From a virus, in the IMG/VR virus record IMGVR_UViG_3300035698_007087, positions 1-45,482 of that record: a stretch of 45,482 nt of DNA; one strand, given 5' to 3'. Below are positions 31,602 through 37,960 of the stretch, piece by piece; position 1 is the stretch's first letter; every line of letters begins with the position of its first letter. Position numbers and translations under genes: made by a program. The notes beneath the pieces were generated by a model. The model was not told the DNA's origin. It did not search any database and was given only the letters and a program-made list of their open reading frames with translations.

Positions 31602-31808
31602 ATGAAATTACTTACCTATAAGATATCAGAAGGCGACCATAAGGACGATGTATTTAGAGTTATGGAATACGGAGATAACAGGCTTATAGCTTTATCAATG
31701 CCGTCTATGGCTAATCATGTATTCTATTCTATAGATGAAATTAAATTAATGTTAGGATCAGGGCTTGACTTACTGTACTCAATATCATATACTGATAGTG
31801 AAAGGTAA
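31602..31808 (+). CDS. Hypothetical protein
   Basis: 68 residues ('MKLLTYKISEGDHKDDVFRV ...'), small beta-rich fold. GAGGTAGAGG lies directly upstream. The 3' end contains a promoter. Unknown function. Confidence 0.55.
   Translation: MKLLTYKISEGDHKDDVFRVMEYGDNRLIALSMPSMANHVFYSIDEIKLMLGSGLDLLYSISYTDSER
31765..31793 (+). promoter_or_regulatory. Sigma70-type promoter within a gene end
   Basis: TTGACT at 31765-31770, 17 bp, TATACT at 31788-31793, about 35 bases before the next gene. Composition and spacing match the intergenic promoters. Confidence 0.6.
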
Positions 31809-31828
31809 GTTAAACAGAGAGGTATAAG

Positions 31829-32020
31829 ATGTGTGAAGTTAGCGTAGACATTAGAACAGTTAGAGATCTAGAGTCACTTCTAAGAGCTAAAATAAACAAA
31901 CAATTAAGCTTAGTAGAGAGTACTGATGAAGAGTATGTTACCTTAGATACAGGTGACTATGATCATATTATTAACATGTGGCTTGACTTAAGGGATGTAT
32001 TAGTAAGGGCACAACCGTAA
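31829..32020 (+). CDS. Hypothetical acidic protein
   Basis: 63 residues with one helix ('LESLLRAKINKQLSLVES') and a second ('IINMWLDLRDVLVRA'), likely a helical hairpin. AGAGAGG upstream. Unknown function. Confidence 0.55.
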   Translation: MCEVSVDIRTVRDLESLLRAKINKQLSLVESTDEEYVTLDTGDYDHIINMWLDLRDVLVRAQP

Positions 32021-32038
32021 GATTAAAAGGTGTACGAC

Positions 32039-32431
32039 ATGAGTGGCATTAGTTTAACAGAACAATGGACTATAGATAAGTTAGCAAGGGAAGCTGATGT
32101 GGTATCTAACTTATTCTTAATAGAGGTGTTTAACATAGTTAAGGATGAGATGGATAAGAGAAGTTTACTTATCCTAGATATGTTTGAGGAAGAGGATGAC
32201 GATGATAGTGACTTAGGTTATTCCGTAAGTTATGAAGACATGAATATGTTGATACACTTAGAGGATATAGATACCCGTAAAGGCAGTCATCTTAAGCTTG
32301 TAGTAGATAACACTAACTTAGGGCCAATAGACTCTGAGATAGTAGAAAGTAACTTGTCAGATCCTCCTGAGGCTAACGAGGCACTTAAGGAGCTTCTAAG
32401 CAGCAATGATGGAGATGAGGATGAAGAGTAA
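32039..32431 (+). CDS. Hypothetical acidic protein
   Basis: 130 residues from the ATG at 32039 with AAAGG 8 bases upstream (a GTG 9 bases earlier is the alternative). Strongly acidic, with 'DMFEEEDDDDSDLG' in the middle and 'LLSSNDGDEDEE' at the end, as in DNA-mimic-like or host-interaction proteins. Unknown function. Overlaps the next gene. Confidence 0.55.
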   Translation: MSGISLTEQWTIDKLAREADVVSNLFLIEVFNIVKDEMDKRSLLILDMFEEEDDDDSDLGYSVSYEDMNMLIHLEDIDTRKGSHLKLVVDNTNLGPIDSEIVESNLSDPPEANEALKELLSSNDGDEDEE

Positions 32432-32657
32432 CGAGTACTCTAATAAGCTTTGGAAGTATATAGAAGTGGATGATGCATTCCCTGTATTAATAAATGATGC
32501 AGTCAAGCAGCACTACAACATGTTAGCTTTAAGAGAATACGCTATGGAGTTAGGTTGGAGATGGACACCTCATAGAGCTAGTTTTGGAGTATTCTTAGAT
32601 ACTACAGGGTTCGTACCTAGTAAGGCCCCAACATTAAAGGAGATAAGTCATGTATAG
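32421..32657 (+). CDS. Hypothetical protein
   Basis: 78 residues from the third in-frame ATG, the one with GGAG at 6 bases. 'WKYIEVDDAFPVLINDAVKQ' and 'YAMELGWRWTPHRASFGVFL' suggest a compact alpha/beta domain. Overlaps both neighbours. Unknown function. Confidence 0.55.
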   Translation: MKSNEYSNKLWKYIEVDDAFPVLINDAVKQHYNMLALREYAMELGWRWTPHRASFGVFLDTTGFVPSKAPTLKEISHV

Positions 32658-32913
32658 TTTAACAATAATGGATATGGTTACAATAGTAATCTTTCAAGCA
32701 ATAGTAATGGTAGTACTTAACTACACTTGGTTTAAGGTTAAGAAGACTATTAAAGCTAAGTCAGAAGATGCTATGATTCAAGAGCTTAAGGACCTGTTTG
32801 GTGAGGATGCTATAATCACTGTAGATCAGTTAACTGAAGATGGTAGTCTAGAGGTAGACGTATGTGCAGATGGTGAGAAGGAAGATGACGATACACCACC
32901 TAGATTACACTAA
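32650..32913 (+). CDS. N-terminally membrane-anchored acidic protein
   Basis: 87 residues. 'MDMVTIVIFQAIVMVVLNYT' is a membrane segment, followed by a short basic patch and a cytoplasmic acidic part. The C-terminal nine residues (DDDTPPRLH) closely match those of the next gene (GDDEPPKVH), though the rest is unrelated. Confidence 0.6.
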   Translation: MYSLTIMDMVTIVIFQAIVMVVLNYTWFKVKKTIKAKSEDAMIQELKDLFGEDAIITVDQLTEDGSLEVDVCADGEKEDDDTPPRLH

Positions 32914-32932
32914 TATACATAGGACATAGATA

Positions 32933-33253
32933 ATGCGTAATAGTAAAATAGAGTTAGAGATAACAGTACATGAACTAGATATCATACTAGACTCCTTAAC
33001 TGACTTTAGTAAGGATAAGTATACGTATTCTGCAGGTAGGAGAAACTTAGCTAACGCATTACGTATATGGTTTGAGAAAGAAGGTACAATATTGAGTTCT
33101 GAGCTGGACGATCTAAGTAGCAATGACGAGGAGGGTGAGGATGCACAGGAGGATGAAGATCTTGAGGTAGAATATACCCTAGGCGAGGATATGTTGAAGA
33201 GAGGTCTAAGTAATCTAAGTGATGGTGATGACGAGCCTCCTAAGGTTCATTAA
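32933..33253 (+). CDS. Hypothetical protein, tandem paralogue 1
   Basis: 106 residues. Residues 2-60 ('KIELEITVHELDIILDSLTD', 'YSAGRRNLANALRIWFEKEG') are closely similar to the whole of the next gene. A long acidic tail follows ('SNDEEGEDAQEDEDLEVEY') ending in DEPPKVH. Predicted helical. Unknown function. Confidence 0.6.
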   Translation: MRNSKIELEITVHELDIILDSLTDFSKDKYTYSAGRRNLANALRIWFEKEGTILSSELDDLSSNDEEGEDAQEDEDLEVEYTLGEDMLKRGLSNLSDGDDEPPKVH

Positions 33254-33270
33254 TAAAGAGGTAATAGGTA

Positions 33271-33480
33271 ATGAGTAATAATAAAATAGAATTAGAAGTA
33301 ACAACATATGAGCTAGGTATTATACTAGACGCGTTAGATGACTTTAGTAAAAATAAGCATATATACTCTGCAGGTAGAAGAAATGCAGCTAACGCGATGT
33401 ACTTATGGTTTGAAAATGAAGGTACAGTACTTAACGCCAAACTAGACGACCTAGTTAATGGGTTAGGGCAAGCTTACTAG
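33271..33480 (+). CDS. Hypothetical protein, tandem paralogue 2
   Basis: 69 residues ('KIELEVTTYELGIILDALDD', 'YSAGRRNAANAMYLWFENEG'), a duplicate of the preceding gene without its acidic tail. AGAGG upstream. A hairpin begins with the base after its stop codon. Confidence 0.6.
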   Translation: MSNNKIELEVTTYELGIILDALDDFSKNKHIYSAGRRNAANAMYLWFENEGTVLNAKLDDLVNGLGQAY

Positions 33481-33500
33481 TGTATATTAGGTAATATACA
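33481..33500. terminator. AT-rich hairpin terminator, possibly bidirectional
   Basis: TGTATATT (33481-33488) pairs perfectly with AATATACA (33493-33500) across the tetraloop AGGT, then TATTCTT. It starts right after the stop codon at 33480, where a minus-strand gene converges. The rest of the gap to 33590 has only a 12-bp palindrome, TAGGTTAACCTA (33587-33598). Confidence 0.5.
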
Positions 33501-33590
33501 TATTCTTACCACAATCTTTACTAGTAATACCGTTATTAACTTAGCAGAGTAAGTTACATGCCACGGTAGCTCACCCTGCCCTCCTGTAGG

Positions 33591-33902
33591 TTAACCTAGT
33601 GTACGATCTAACCTATTAGCTTTGTTCATTATCTTCCAATACACATTCAATAGCTTCCTAGAGGCCCCACTACTTAACAATATACCTGACCTAGTACTCT
33701 TAATATAGAATCCTAAAGCTCTTGTAGCTAACTCCCTAAGTCTTGATACTACGTCTTTATTAGCAAAGTCTTCTTGTACTGACATTAACACATCAAAGTC
33801 TATCTCTAGATTTCTAATAACACTAGCATATATCCTTATCAAGTTGTCACAATTCTTATGCTCAGTACTCGTCATTGGTATTATAAATGGGCATCTCTTC
33901 AT
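33591..33902 (-). CDS. Hypothetical protein, isolated minus-strand gene
   Basis: 103 residues, basic and helical ('NLIRIYASVIRNLEIDFDVL', 'RKLLNVYWKIMNKANRLDRT'). The only minus-strand gene in the rightward early region. It has its own GAGG ribosome-binding site and promoter. No helix-turn-helix is obvious, though an isolated, oppositely oriented gene of this size in a phage is often a regulator or a cargo gene. Confidence 0.6.
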   Translation of the reverse strand: MKRCPFIIPMTSTEHKNCDNLIRIYASVIRNLEIDFDVLMSVQEDFANKDVVSRLRELATRALGFYIKSTRSGILLSSGASRKLLNVYWKIMNKANRLDRTLG

Positions 33903-33968
33903 GGCTACGTCCTCTTTGTCTATTAAGTAAACTCTCTCTTGGAATCATTAGATTCTATCTATACTATT

Positions 33969-33997
33969 AATATAGCACAGGCTGAGGAGTGTGCCAG
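33969..33997 (-). promoter_or_regulatory. Promoter for the isolated minus-strand gene
   Basis: On the minus strand: CTGGCA (33992-33997), 17 bp, TATATT (33969-33974) with an extended TG. The 18 bases around the -10 (TGTGCTATATTAATAGTAT) are identical to those of the promoter at 16280. In the transcribed leader lies the inverted repeat GAATC-TAAT-GATTC (33942-33955). Confidence 0.65.
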
Positions 33998-34023
33998 CAT
34001 ATATCTATAATATTATCACTAAT

Positions 34024-34038
34024 CAGACGAACGGTACT
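34024..34038. repeat. 15-bp element CAGACGAACGGTACT, copy 1
   Basis: An exact second copy lies at 36667-36681, where it runs straight into the -35 box of the terminase promoter. Here it lies about 85 bases upstream of the gene at 34109 and next to a TA-rich stretch (34039-34083). The remaining gap 33903-34108 holds only promoter sequences. Confidence 0.65.
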
Positions 34039-34108
34039 ATACATCTACTAAATAGTATGAGACACTTATACTATACTATATATAAGAGCACAGCTAGAGA
34101 GGTATACC

Positions 34109-34306
34109 ATGAACGCATTTAAAATAGGAGAGGAAGCATACGTAAGTAATGTAATATGGGCTATAGAGCGCATACGGTACGTTGCAGTGATAGTTATGCA
34201 TACCTACGATGATGATACTAGTGAGGAGATAAAAGTGTCTGCTAGGGCTACTGAGTACTATCTAGGGGGTCAATGGGCTGCAGAGTCAAAGTTAACTAAG
34301 CTATAA
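34109..34306 (+). CDS. Hypothetical protein
   Basis: 65 residues ('MNAFKIGEEAYVSNVIWAIE ...'), a small beta-rich fold with 'YYLGGQWAAESKL' at the end. AGAGAGG upstream at good distance. Unknown function. Confidence 0.55.
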   Translation: MNAFKIGEEAYVSNVIWAIERIRYVAVIVMHTYDDDTSEEIKVSARATEYYLGGQWAAESKLTKL

Positions 34307-34331
34307 TATAAATATATCGTATGAGTAATGC

Positions 34332-34360
34332 TTGACAACTAGTGTAGAGTATGTCATACT
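34332..34360 (+). promoter_or_regulatory. Sigma70-type promoter
   Basis: TTGACA at 34332-34337, 17 bp, CATACT at 34355-34360. Drives the gene at 34416 through a purine-rich leader with AAAGGAGG. Confidence 0.8.
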
Positions 34361-34415
34361 AATAATAGAGGAGAAATAAACAGGAACAAAGAAGGAAAGA
34401 AAGGAGGTACCCAAA

Positions 34416-34604
34416 ATGAGAGCACCACACAGCGACAATGAACCAAGAGATGGTAGGTACTATGAAGAAGAAAGAAGAAGAAGGGATGATGAAAGGAGAA
34501 TAAGAGAGACAGATACAGAATTAAGAAGGATATGGGATAGTATAGTAGAGGCAACAAGGAACGTGATAGAGCAAGTAAGAGGAGAAACAGATGACCAAGA
34601 GTAG
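34416..34604 (+). CDS. Small highly charged helical protein
   Basis: 62 residues, about half charged ('YYEEERRRRDDERRIRETDT'), a single long helix. Strong AAGGAGGT ribosome-binding site. Composition suggests nucleic-acid or polymerase contact, but nothing specific is recognised. Confidence 0.55.
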   Translation: MRAPHSDNEPRDGRYYEEERRRRDDERRIRETDTELRRIWDSIVEATRNVIEQVRGETDDQE

Positions 34605-34639
34605 TGCGATACAAGAGGAAGGGCTTAAAGGAACGTACG

Positions 34640-34703
34640 CTGGTAGCTGAGGAATCTAATGATTCTTAAAGAGAACAAAGAGAGGAACCTCATCACTTAC
34701 CAG
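34640..34703 (+). ncRNA. Candidate structured untranslated RNA
   Basis: CTGGTA/TACCAG (34640-34645 with 34698-34703), TGAGG/CCTCA (34648-34652 with 34688-34692) and an inner hairpin GAATC-TAAT-GATTC (34652-34665) form a nested, branched fold just upstream of the promoter at 34720. The hairpin motif recurs inverted at 33942-33955. Could be a 3' end processing or regulatory structure. Confidence 0.4.
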
Positions 34704-34719
34704 ATACAGCCCGCACCAC

Positions 34720-34748
34720 TTGACAACGTGTCAATATAGTGTCATACT
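34720..34748 (+). promoter_or_regulatory. Sigma70-type promoter
   Basis: TTGACA at 34720-34725, 17 bp, CATACT at 34743-34748, followed by ATAAGTATAG. Drives the gene at 34790 and the two tiny membrane proteins after it. Confidence 0.8.
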
Positions 34749-34789
34749 ATAAGTATAGAATATAATAACAGAAAGAGGAGGAACCTAAA

Positions 34790-34987
34790 ATGCGTGTTAA
34801 TAACTACAGGTTCTTACAAGAGACAGGATATGATATAAGTACAACAGTTACTATAAGGCAGGGAGGACGTTATTACGGAGGTACCAACTACAATGTATTT
34901 GATGCTGCTACCCTTGGATTTGATGAGGTAGACCGTAACCACCACGTAATAAGATTAACCTGCAACCAATACGGAGGTAACCAGTAA
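34790..34987 (+). CDS. Hypothetical protein
   Basis: 65 residues, rich in Gly, Tyr and Asn ('TIRQGGRYYGGTNYNVFDAA'), uncharged overall. GAGGAGG upstream. Its stop overlaps the next start (TAATG). Unknown function. Confidence 0.55.
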   Translation: MRVNNYRFLQETGYDISTTVTIRQGGRYYGGTNYNVFDAATLGFDEVDRNHHVIRLTCNQYGGNQ

Positions 34988-35064
34988 TGTTAAGTTTTAT
35001 AATAGTGCTACTAGTTATTTGTGTAGCAGTTTACATAGAAGACCACTACGATACAGAAGACTAG
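34987..35064 (+). CDS. 25-residue single-pass membrane peptide
   Basis: MLSFIIVLLVICVAVYIEDHYDTED: a membrane segment and an acidic tail. GGAGG lies 9 bases before the ATG inside the upstream gene; TAATG coupling. Too short for most gene finders. An early membrane peptide of unknown action. Confidence 0.55.
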   Translation: MLSFIIVLLVICVAVYIEDHYDTED

Positions 35065-35082
35065 CAATAGAAGGAGATTACA

Positions 35083-35181
35083 ATGGCCGCAATGATAGTA
35101 CTAGCAGTTACAACAGCTATCGTTATCACATTAATATGTGTATTTGATACTGATGAAGATATTACATCGGAGGGGGAATAG
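35083..35181 (+). CDS. 32-residue single-pass membrane peptide
   Basis: MAAMIVLAVTTAIVITLICV then FDTDEDITSEGE: the same plan as the preceding peptide (membrane segment, acidic tail). AAGGAG stands 7 bases before the ATG, an excellent site. Confidence 0.6.
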   Translation: MAAMIVLAVTTAIVITLICVFDTDEDITSEGE

Positions 35182-35187
35182 TCATAC

Positions 35188-35415
35188 ATGAGAAAGTTTA
35201 AAAGTGCAGCTGGTCTTAAAGCAAGAGAGAATGAGTTTATGAGGGAGCTAGAGAAGCTATGCAATAAGTATAAGCTAAGGCCTTCTCGTACCACTACTGG
35301 GTGTTATTACATGCTTGACTATGAGTACTTACTACATAAGGGTGAGCATATAGATATCCTTAAAGATGACTACCTACCTCATAGGTTTATTATAACAGTA
35401 GGAAAGGATGATTAA
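35188..35415 (+). CDS. Hypothetical protein
   Basis: 75 residues, basic helical N-terminal half ('ARENEFMRELEKLCNKYKLR') and a beta-containing end ('HRFIITVGKDD'). GGAGGGGG about 12 bases upstream. The pattern (helix, then Tyr-rich hairpin) is common among small phage proteins of unknown function. Confidence 0.6.
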   Translation: MRKFKSAAGLKARENEFMRELEKLCNKYKLRPSRTTTGCYYMLDYEYLLHKGEHIDILKDDYLPHRFIITVGKDD

Positions 35416-35479
35416 GATATAGCAGTAGGTAGTTTAGAGGACACTACATTATATAAGGTAACAATAGGAAGGAACGAAG

Positions 35480-35692
35480 ATGATAATTAAACATAACCCC
35501 ACCCAGATGTGCAAGGTAACTACTGGTGTAGTACTGCCTATAAGTCCACTGTATCACCCTAATGCCATCAGATTGACTCCAAATGGACCAAGAAAAGGGC
35601 TCAAAAGCGATGAAGAAGTGCCAAAATTCTCTGAATCTTACTGCTATAGCGTGTATCATGAGCCTAAACCAGATGAACTATGGGTATTCTAG
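35480..35692 (+). CDS. Hypothetical protein
   Basis: 70 residues, Pro-rich ('VVLPISPLYHPNAIRLTPNG', 'EPKPDELWVF'). AAGGAA before the ATG. Last gene before the long non-coding region. Unknown function. Confidence 0.5.
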   Translation: MIIKHNPTQMCKVTTGVVLPISPLYHPNAIRLTPNGPRKGLKSDEEVPKFSESYCYSVYHEPKPDELWVF

Positions 35693-35741
35693 GGGGTAAC
35701 TCCACTATCTTACTGCCTTAGCGGTAGAAGCAGTAGGCTTC

Positions 35742-35774
35742 CAAGTAGAGACAGTAGTCACTCAAGTAGAGACA
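35742..35774. repeat. Two 12-bp direct repeats CAAGTAGAGACA
   Basis: Copies at 35742-35753 and 35763-35774, offset 21 bp (two helical turns). ACAGTAG also recurs at 35751 and 35781. Suits a dimeric or cooperative DNA-binding protein. Confidence 0.65.
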
Positions 35775-35992
35775 ATATGGACAGTAGATGAACGGTAGGT
35801 TACATATCAACTAAGAAGTAGCCTGCCAATCTCTGCATCAGAGGTGGCTAGCATTATGATTAACAACTCACACTAAATCAATACGTTATATCTGCACTAA
35901 ACAGTAGTTTATCTAGTCACTAGCTCTAGTTATCTAACCCAATCGCACCAACTACGTCTCTATCTACCCAGCCATGCCTAGTGCTGTACCTA

Positions 35993-36036
35993 CTACTCTA
36001 TCCTAGTGCTATCCCGATACTATCCCAATACTATCC
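35993..36036. repeat. Four imperfect 11-bp tandem repeats ending CTATCC
   Basis: CTACTCTATCC, TAGTGCTATCC, CGATACTATCC, CAATACTATCC without spacers. Each ends in CTATCC. Same period as the repeats at 17428. Iteron-like or terminase/regulator binding array. Confidence 0.65.
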
Positions 36037-36245
36037 CAACTTAGCCCCCACATCACACTATTATTACTTACTTAAAAAGGAGATACCCTTATTCCTGTAC
36101 CTACACTAGTACCCTAACTTAGGTGTAGTTATGTCTACTGTGACTGGACTTACCTAGGCTAAAGAAGAGGGTGTTTCAAATTACATGTTTCTAGATGAAG
36201 GGCTTGTCTATAAACCAGTACGTGTAGAAAAGTGGGTATATAGGA

Positions 36246-36293
36246 GGGGGCACCCCAAAGTGATTCATAAATATTTATTGTAAGGGGCCCCCC
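36246..36293. other. GC-flanked AT palindrome, candidate cos/pac or origin element
   Basis: GGGGGCACCCC (36246-36256) and GGGGCCCCCC (36284-36293) flank a perfect AT palindrome ATAAATATTTAT (36267-36278). The GC tracts stand out sharply from the AT-rich surroundings. It lies about 480 bases upstream of the small terminase gene. Confidence 0.45.
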
Positions 36294-36501
36294 ACTCAAC
36301 CTGGCTAACGGTATTTATAGAGGATTAGGTGTAGATACATCCATACATGGCTCAACAGAGCACATATGCAATGTAAAGGGAAGGGGTTATTGAGTAGTTA
36401 ATTAAACTTGGGGGGTGTATACAAATATAGATACAATCTGTACTATTATGTTAACCCATAGCGTACATCTATAGGGTGTATCACTGGGAACGCATAATCA
36501 T

Positions 36502-36530
36502 AGTATAACACATAAACCTTCACTTGTCAA
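36502..36530 (-). promoter_or_regulatory. Strong leftward promoter facing non-coding DNA
   Basis: On the minus strand: TTGACA (36525-36530), 17 bp, TATACT (36502-36507) with extended TG. No minus-strand gene follows for over 2.5 kb. The first about 60 transcribed bases contain a stem CCCTATAG/CTATGGG. A small RNA or an origin-priming transcript is plausible. Confidence 0.7.
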
Positions 36531-36680
36531 CACCGTTGGTCAGTTAATACTAAGCACAAGCAAAACAACTAGTTACTATGAAAAACTACCGCTTATCGTG
36601 AAAAAGGGAAGCTCACACTAAGTTCTATGACAAGTACACGCTATATTTCGGGTTTCACGTATAAAACAGACGAACGGTAC

Positions 36681-36709
36681 TTGACAAGCCATTCTAAGTA
36701 TGGTATAGT
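36681..36709 (+). promoter_or_regulatory. Sigma70-type promoter for terminase and the late operon
   Basis: TTGACA at 36681-36686, 17 bp, TATAGT at 36704-36709. CAGACGAACGGTACT (36667-36681), also found at 34024, abuts the -35, which suggests a regulator site. No other clear promoter was seen between here and 16280. Confidence 0.8.
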
Positions 36710-36769
36710 ATAGATATGGCTAAGAGAACTAACGAAAGTATTTAATTAATAAGTAGGAATTCATAATTT

Positions 36770-37222
36770 ATGGCAAGAAAAACGCAGTATCGTAAGATAC
36801 ACTGCTCTACCTTGGTAGATATGATGAAAGAAGGCAAGTCCTACCAACAAGTAGCAGCAGAAATAGGTGTATCAGCCCGTACATTACGTAATTGGAGAGA
36901 TAGATACCCAGAATTTAAGAAAGCATATGAAAAAGGTCTAGTATTATCCTGTGCATGGTGGGAAACCGAGCTAATGACAGGAATGAATGACAAGAGTAAG
37001 CCTAAACATTGGGCTACATCATTGATTTATACAATGAAATGTAGATTCAAAGAATTTGGCTACAATGAAAGACAAGAGCAATCGATTGAAGTAACTAACA
37101 AGTTAGATACAATGTCAAATGCTGACCTTGACAGAGCTTTAAAATCGTTTCAGGAGAAGGCAGAAGAGAGAAAACTTACAGATGACCCCTTATCAGAGAA
37201 TCAGGACCAAGAGATTCACTAG
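36770..37222 (+). CDS. Terminase small subunit
   Basis: 150 residues. A helix-turn-helix lies at about 14-48 ('LVDMMKEGKSYQQVAAEIGV', 'SARTLRNWRDRYPEFKKA'), followed by 'HWATSLIYTMKCRFKEFGYN', the usual second part of this family. It binds the packaging site and brings in the large subunit encoded next. First gene of the late operon. Confidence 0.85.
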   Translation: MARKTQYRKIHCSTLVDMMKEGKSYQQVAAEIGVSARTLRNWRDRYPEFKKAYEKGLVLSCAWWETELMTGMNDKSKPKHWATSLIYTMKCRFKEFGYNERQEQSIEVTNKLDTMSNADLDRALKSFQEKAEERKLTDDPLSENQDQEIH

Positions 37223-37225
37223 CCG

Positions 37226-37960
37226 ATGACCATTGATAAGGGGTTATCCCGTAAGCAAAAAGTAGAAATGCTTGAGCTCCTTCAGGAACGTAAGAAACGT
37301 ATAAGAGAAAATCAGTTAGACAACTATTTTCCAGATGAAGGCCCATTAAGACGAGAGCTGTATTCCAAGCATACGGCTTTTTTTGCTGCCGGTAAGAAAC
37401 ATAAAGAACGAGCATTCATTGCAGGTAACAGAATAGGTAAATCAGTAGTAGGTGGCTATGAGGCCACTTTACATGCAACTGGGCTATATCCAGAGTGGTG
37501 GGAAGGTAAGAGATTTTCAGATCCAGTAACAATTTGGTGTGCTGGCAAGACAAATGAAACTACACGTGATATTTTACAGTACTTATTAGTAGGACCTAAA
37601 TCAGATGTTGGTACCGGTTTGATACCGAAAAACCTAATTAAGCGTGTAACAAGTAAATCAGGGGTAACAGACGCAATCCAAGATGTGTACGTACAGCACG
37701 TATCTGGAGGATCCAGTCACATAGGGTTTAAGTCGTATGTTCAAGGGATTGAGTCGTTTATGGGTACCTCTAAACACGTGATATGGCTGGACGAAGAGCC
37801 TTCAGATGCCGGAATATACTCCGAATGCTTAACACGTACTATGACCACAGATGGAATAGTAATGTGCACATTTACACCACTAATGGGACTATCAGATATA
37901 GTCCTTTCATTTTTACCAGGTGGTATTATACCAGAAGGTGGGGTAATAGAAGATAAATGA
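37226..37960 (+). CDS. Terminase large subunit, ATPase half
   Basis: 244 residues. Walker A 'AGNRIGKS' (66-73), Walker B 'HVIWLDEEP' (Asp189, Glu190) and coupling motif 'CTFTPLMG' (214-221) make a complete packaging ATPase. The frame then stops at TGA within ATGA, just where related large subunits continue into the nuclease domain. The nuclease half is the next gene. P22 gp2 joins both in one 499-residue chain. Confidence 0.85.
   Translation: MTIDKGLSRKQKVEMLELLQERKKRIRENQLDNYFPDEGPLRRELYSKHTAFFAAGKKHKERAFIAGNRIGKSVVGGYEATLHATGLYPEWWEGKRFSDPVTIWCAGKTNETTRDILQYLLVGPKSDVGTGLIPKNLIKRVTSKSGVTDAIQDVYVQHVSGGSSHIGFKSYVQGIESFMGTSKHVIWLDEEPSDAGIYSECLTRTMTTDGIVMCTFTPLMGLSDIVLSFLPGGIIPEGGVIEDK

Larger units (their letters stand above)
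35693..36769. other. Long non-coding region upstream of terminase
   Basis: About 1.08 kb with frequent stops in all frames; the longest frames are short and lack ribosome-binding sites. It contains a hairpin CTGCC/GGTAG near 35713, 12-bp direct repeats, 11-bp tandem repeats, a GC/AT palindromic element, a leftward promoter and the rightward terminase promoter. This is the usual site of a packaging signal (cos or pac) and could also be a replication origin. Which of these it is cannot be decided from sequence. Confidence 0.6.

Noticed and set aside
34354-34614. Minus-strand frame opposite the charged helical protein
   Set aside because: Leu/Ser/Phe-rich shadow of a purine-rich gene; the plus-strand gene has a promoter and AAGGAGGT.
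35444-35659. Minus-strand frame that the leftward promoter at 36502 might serve
   Set aside because: It starts about 840 bases from the promoter, has no ribosome-binding site and overlaps a plus-strand gene.
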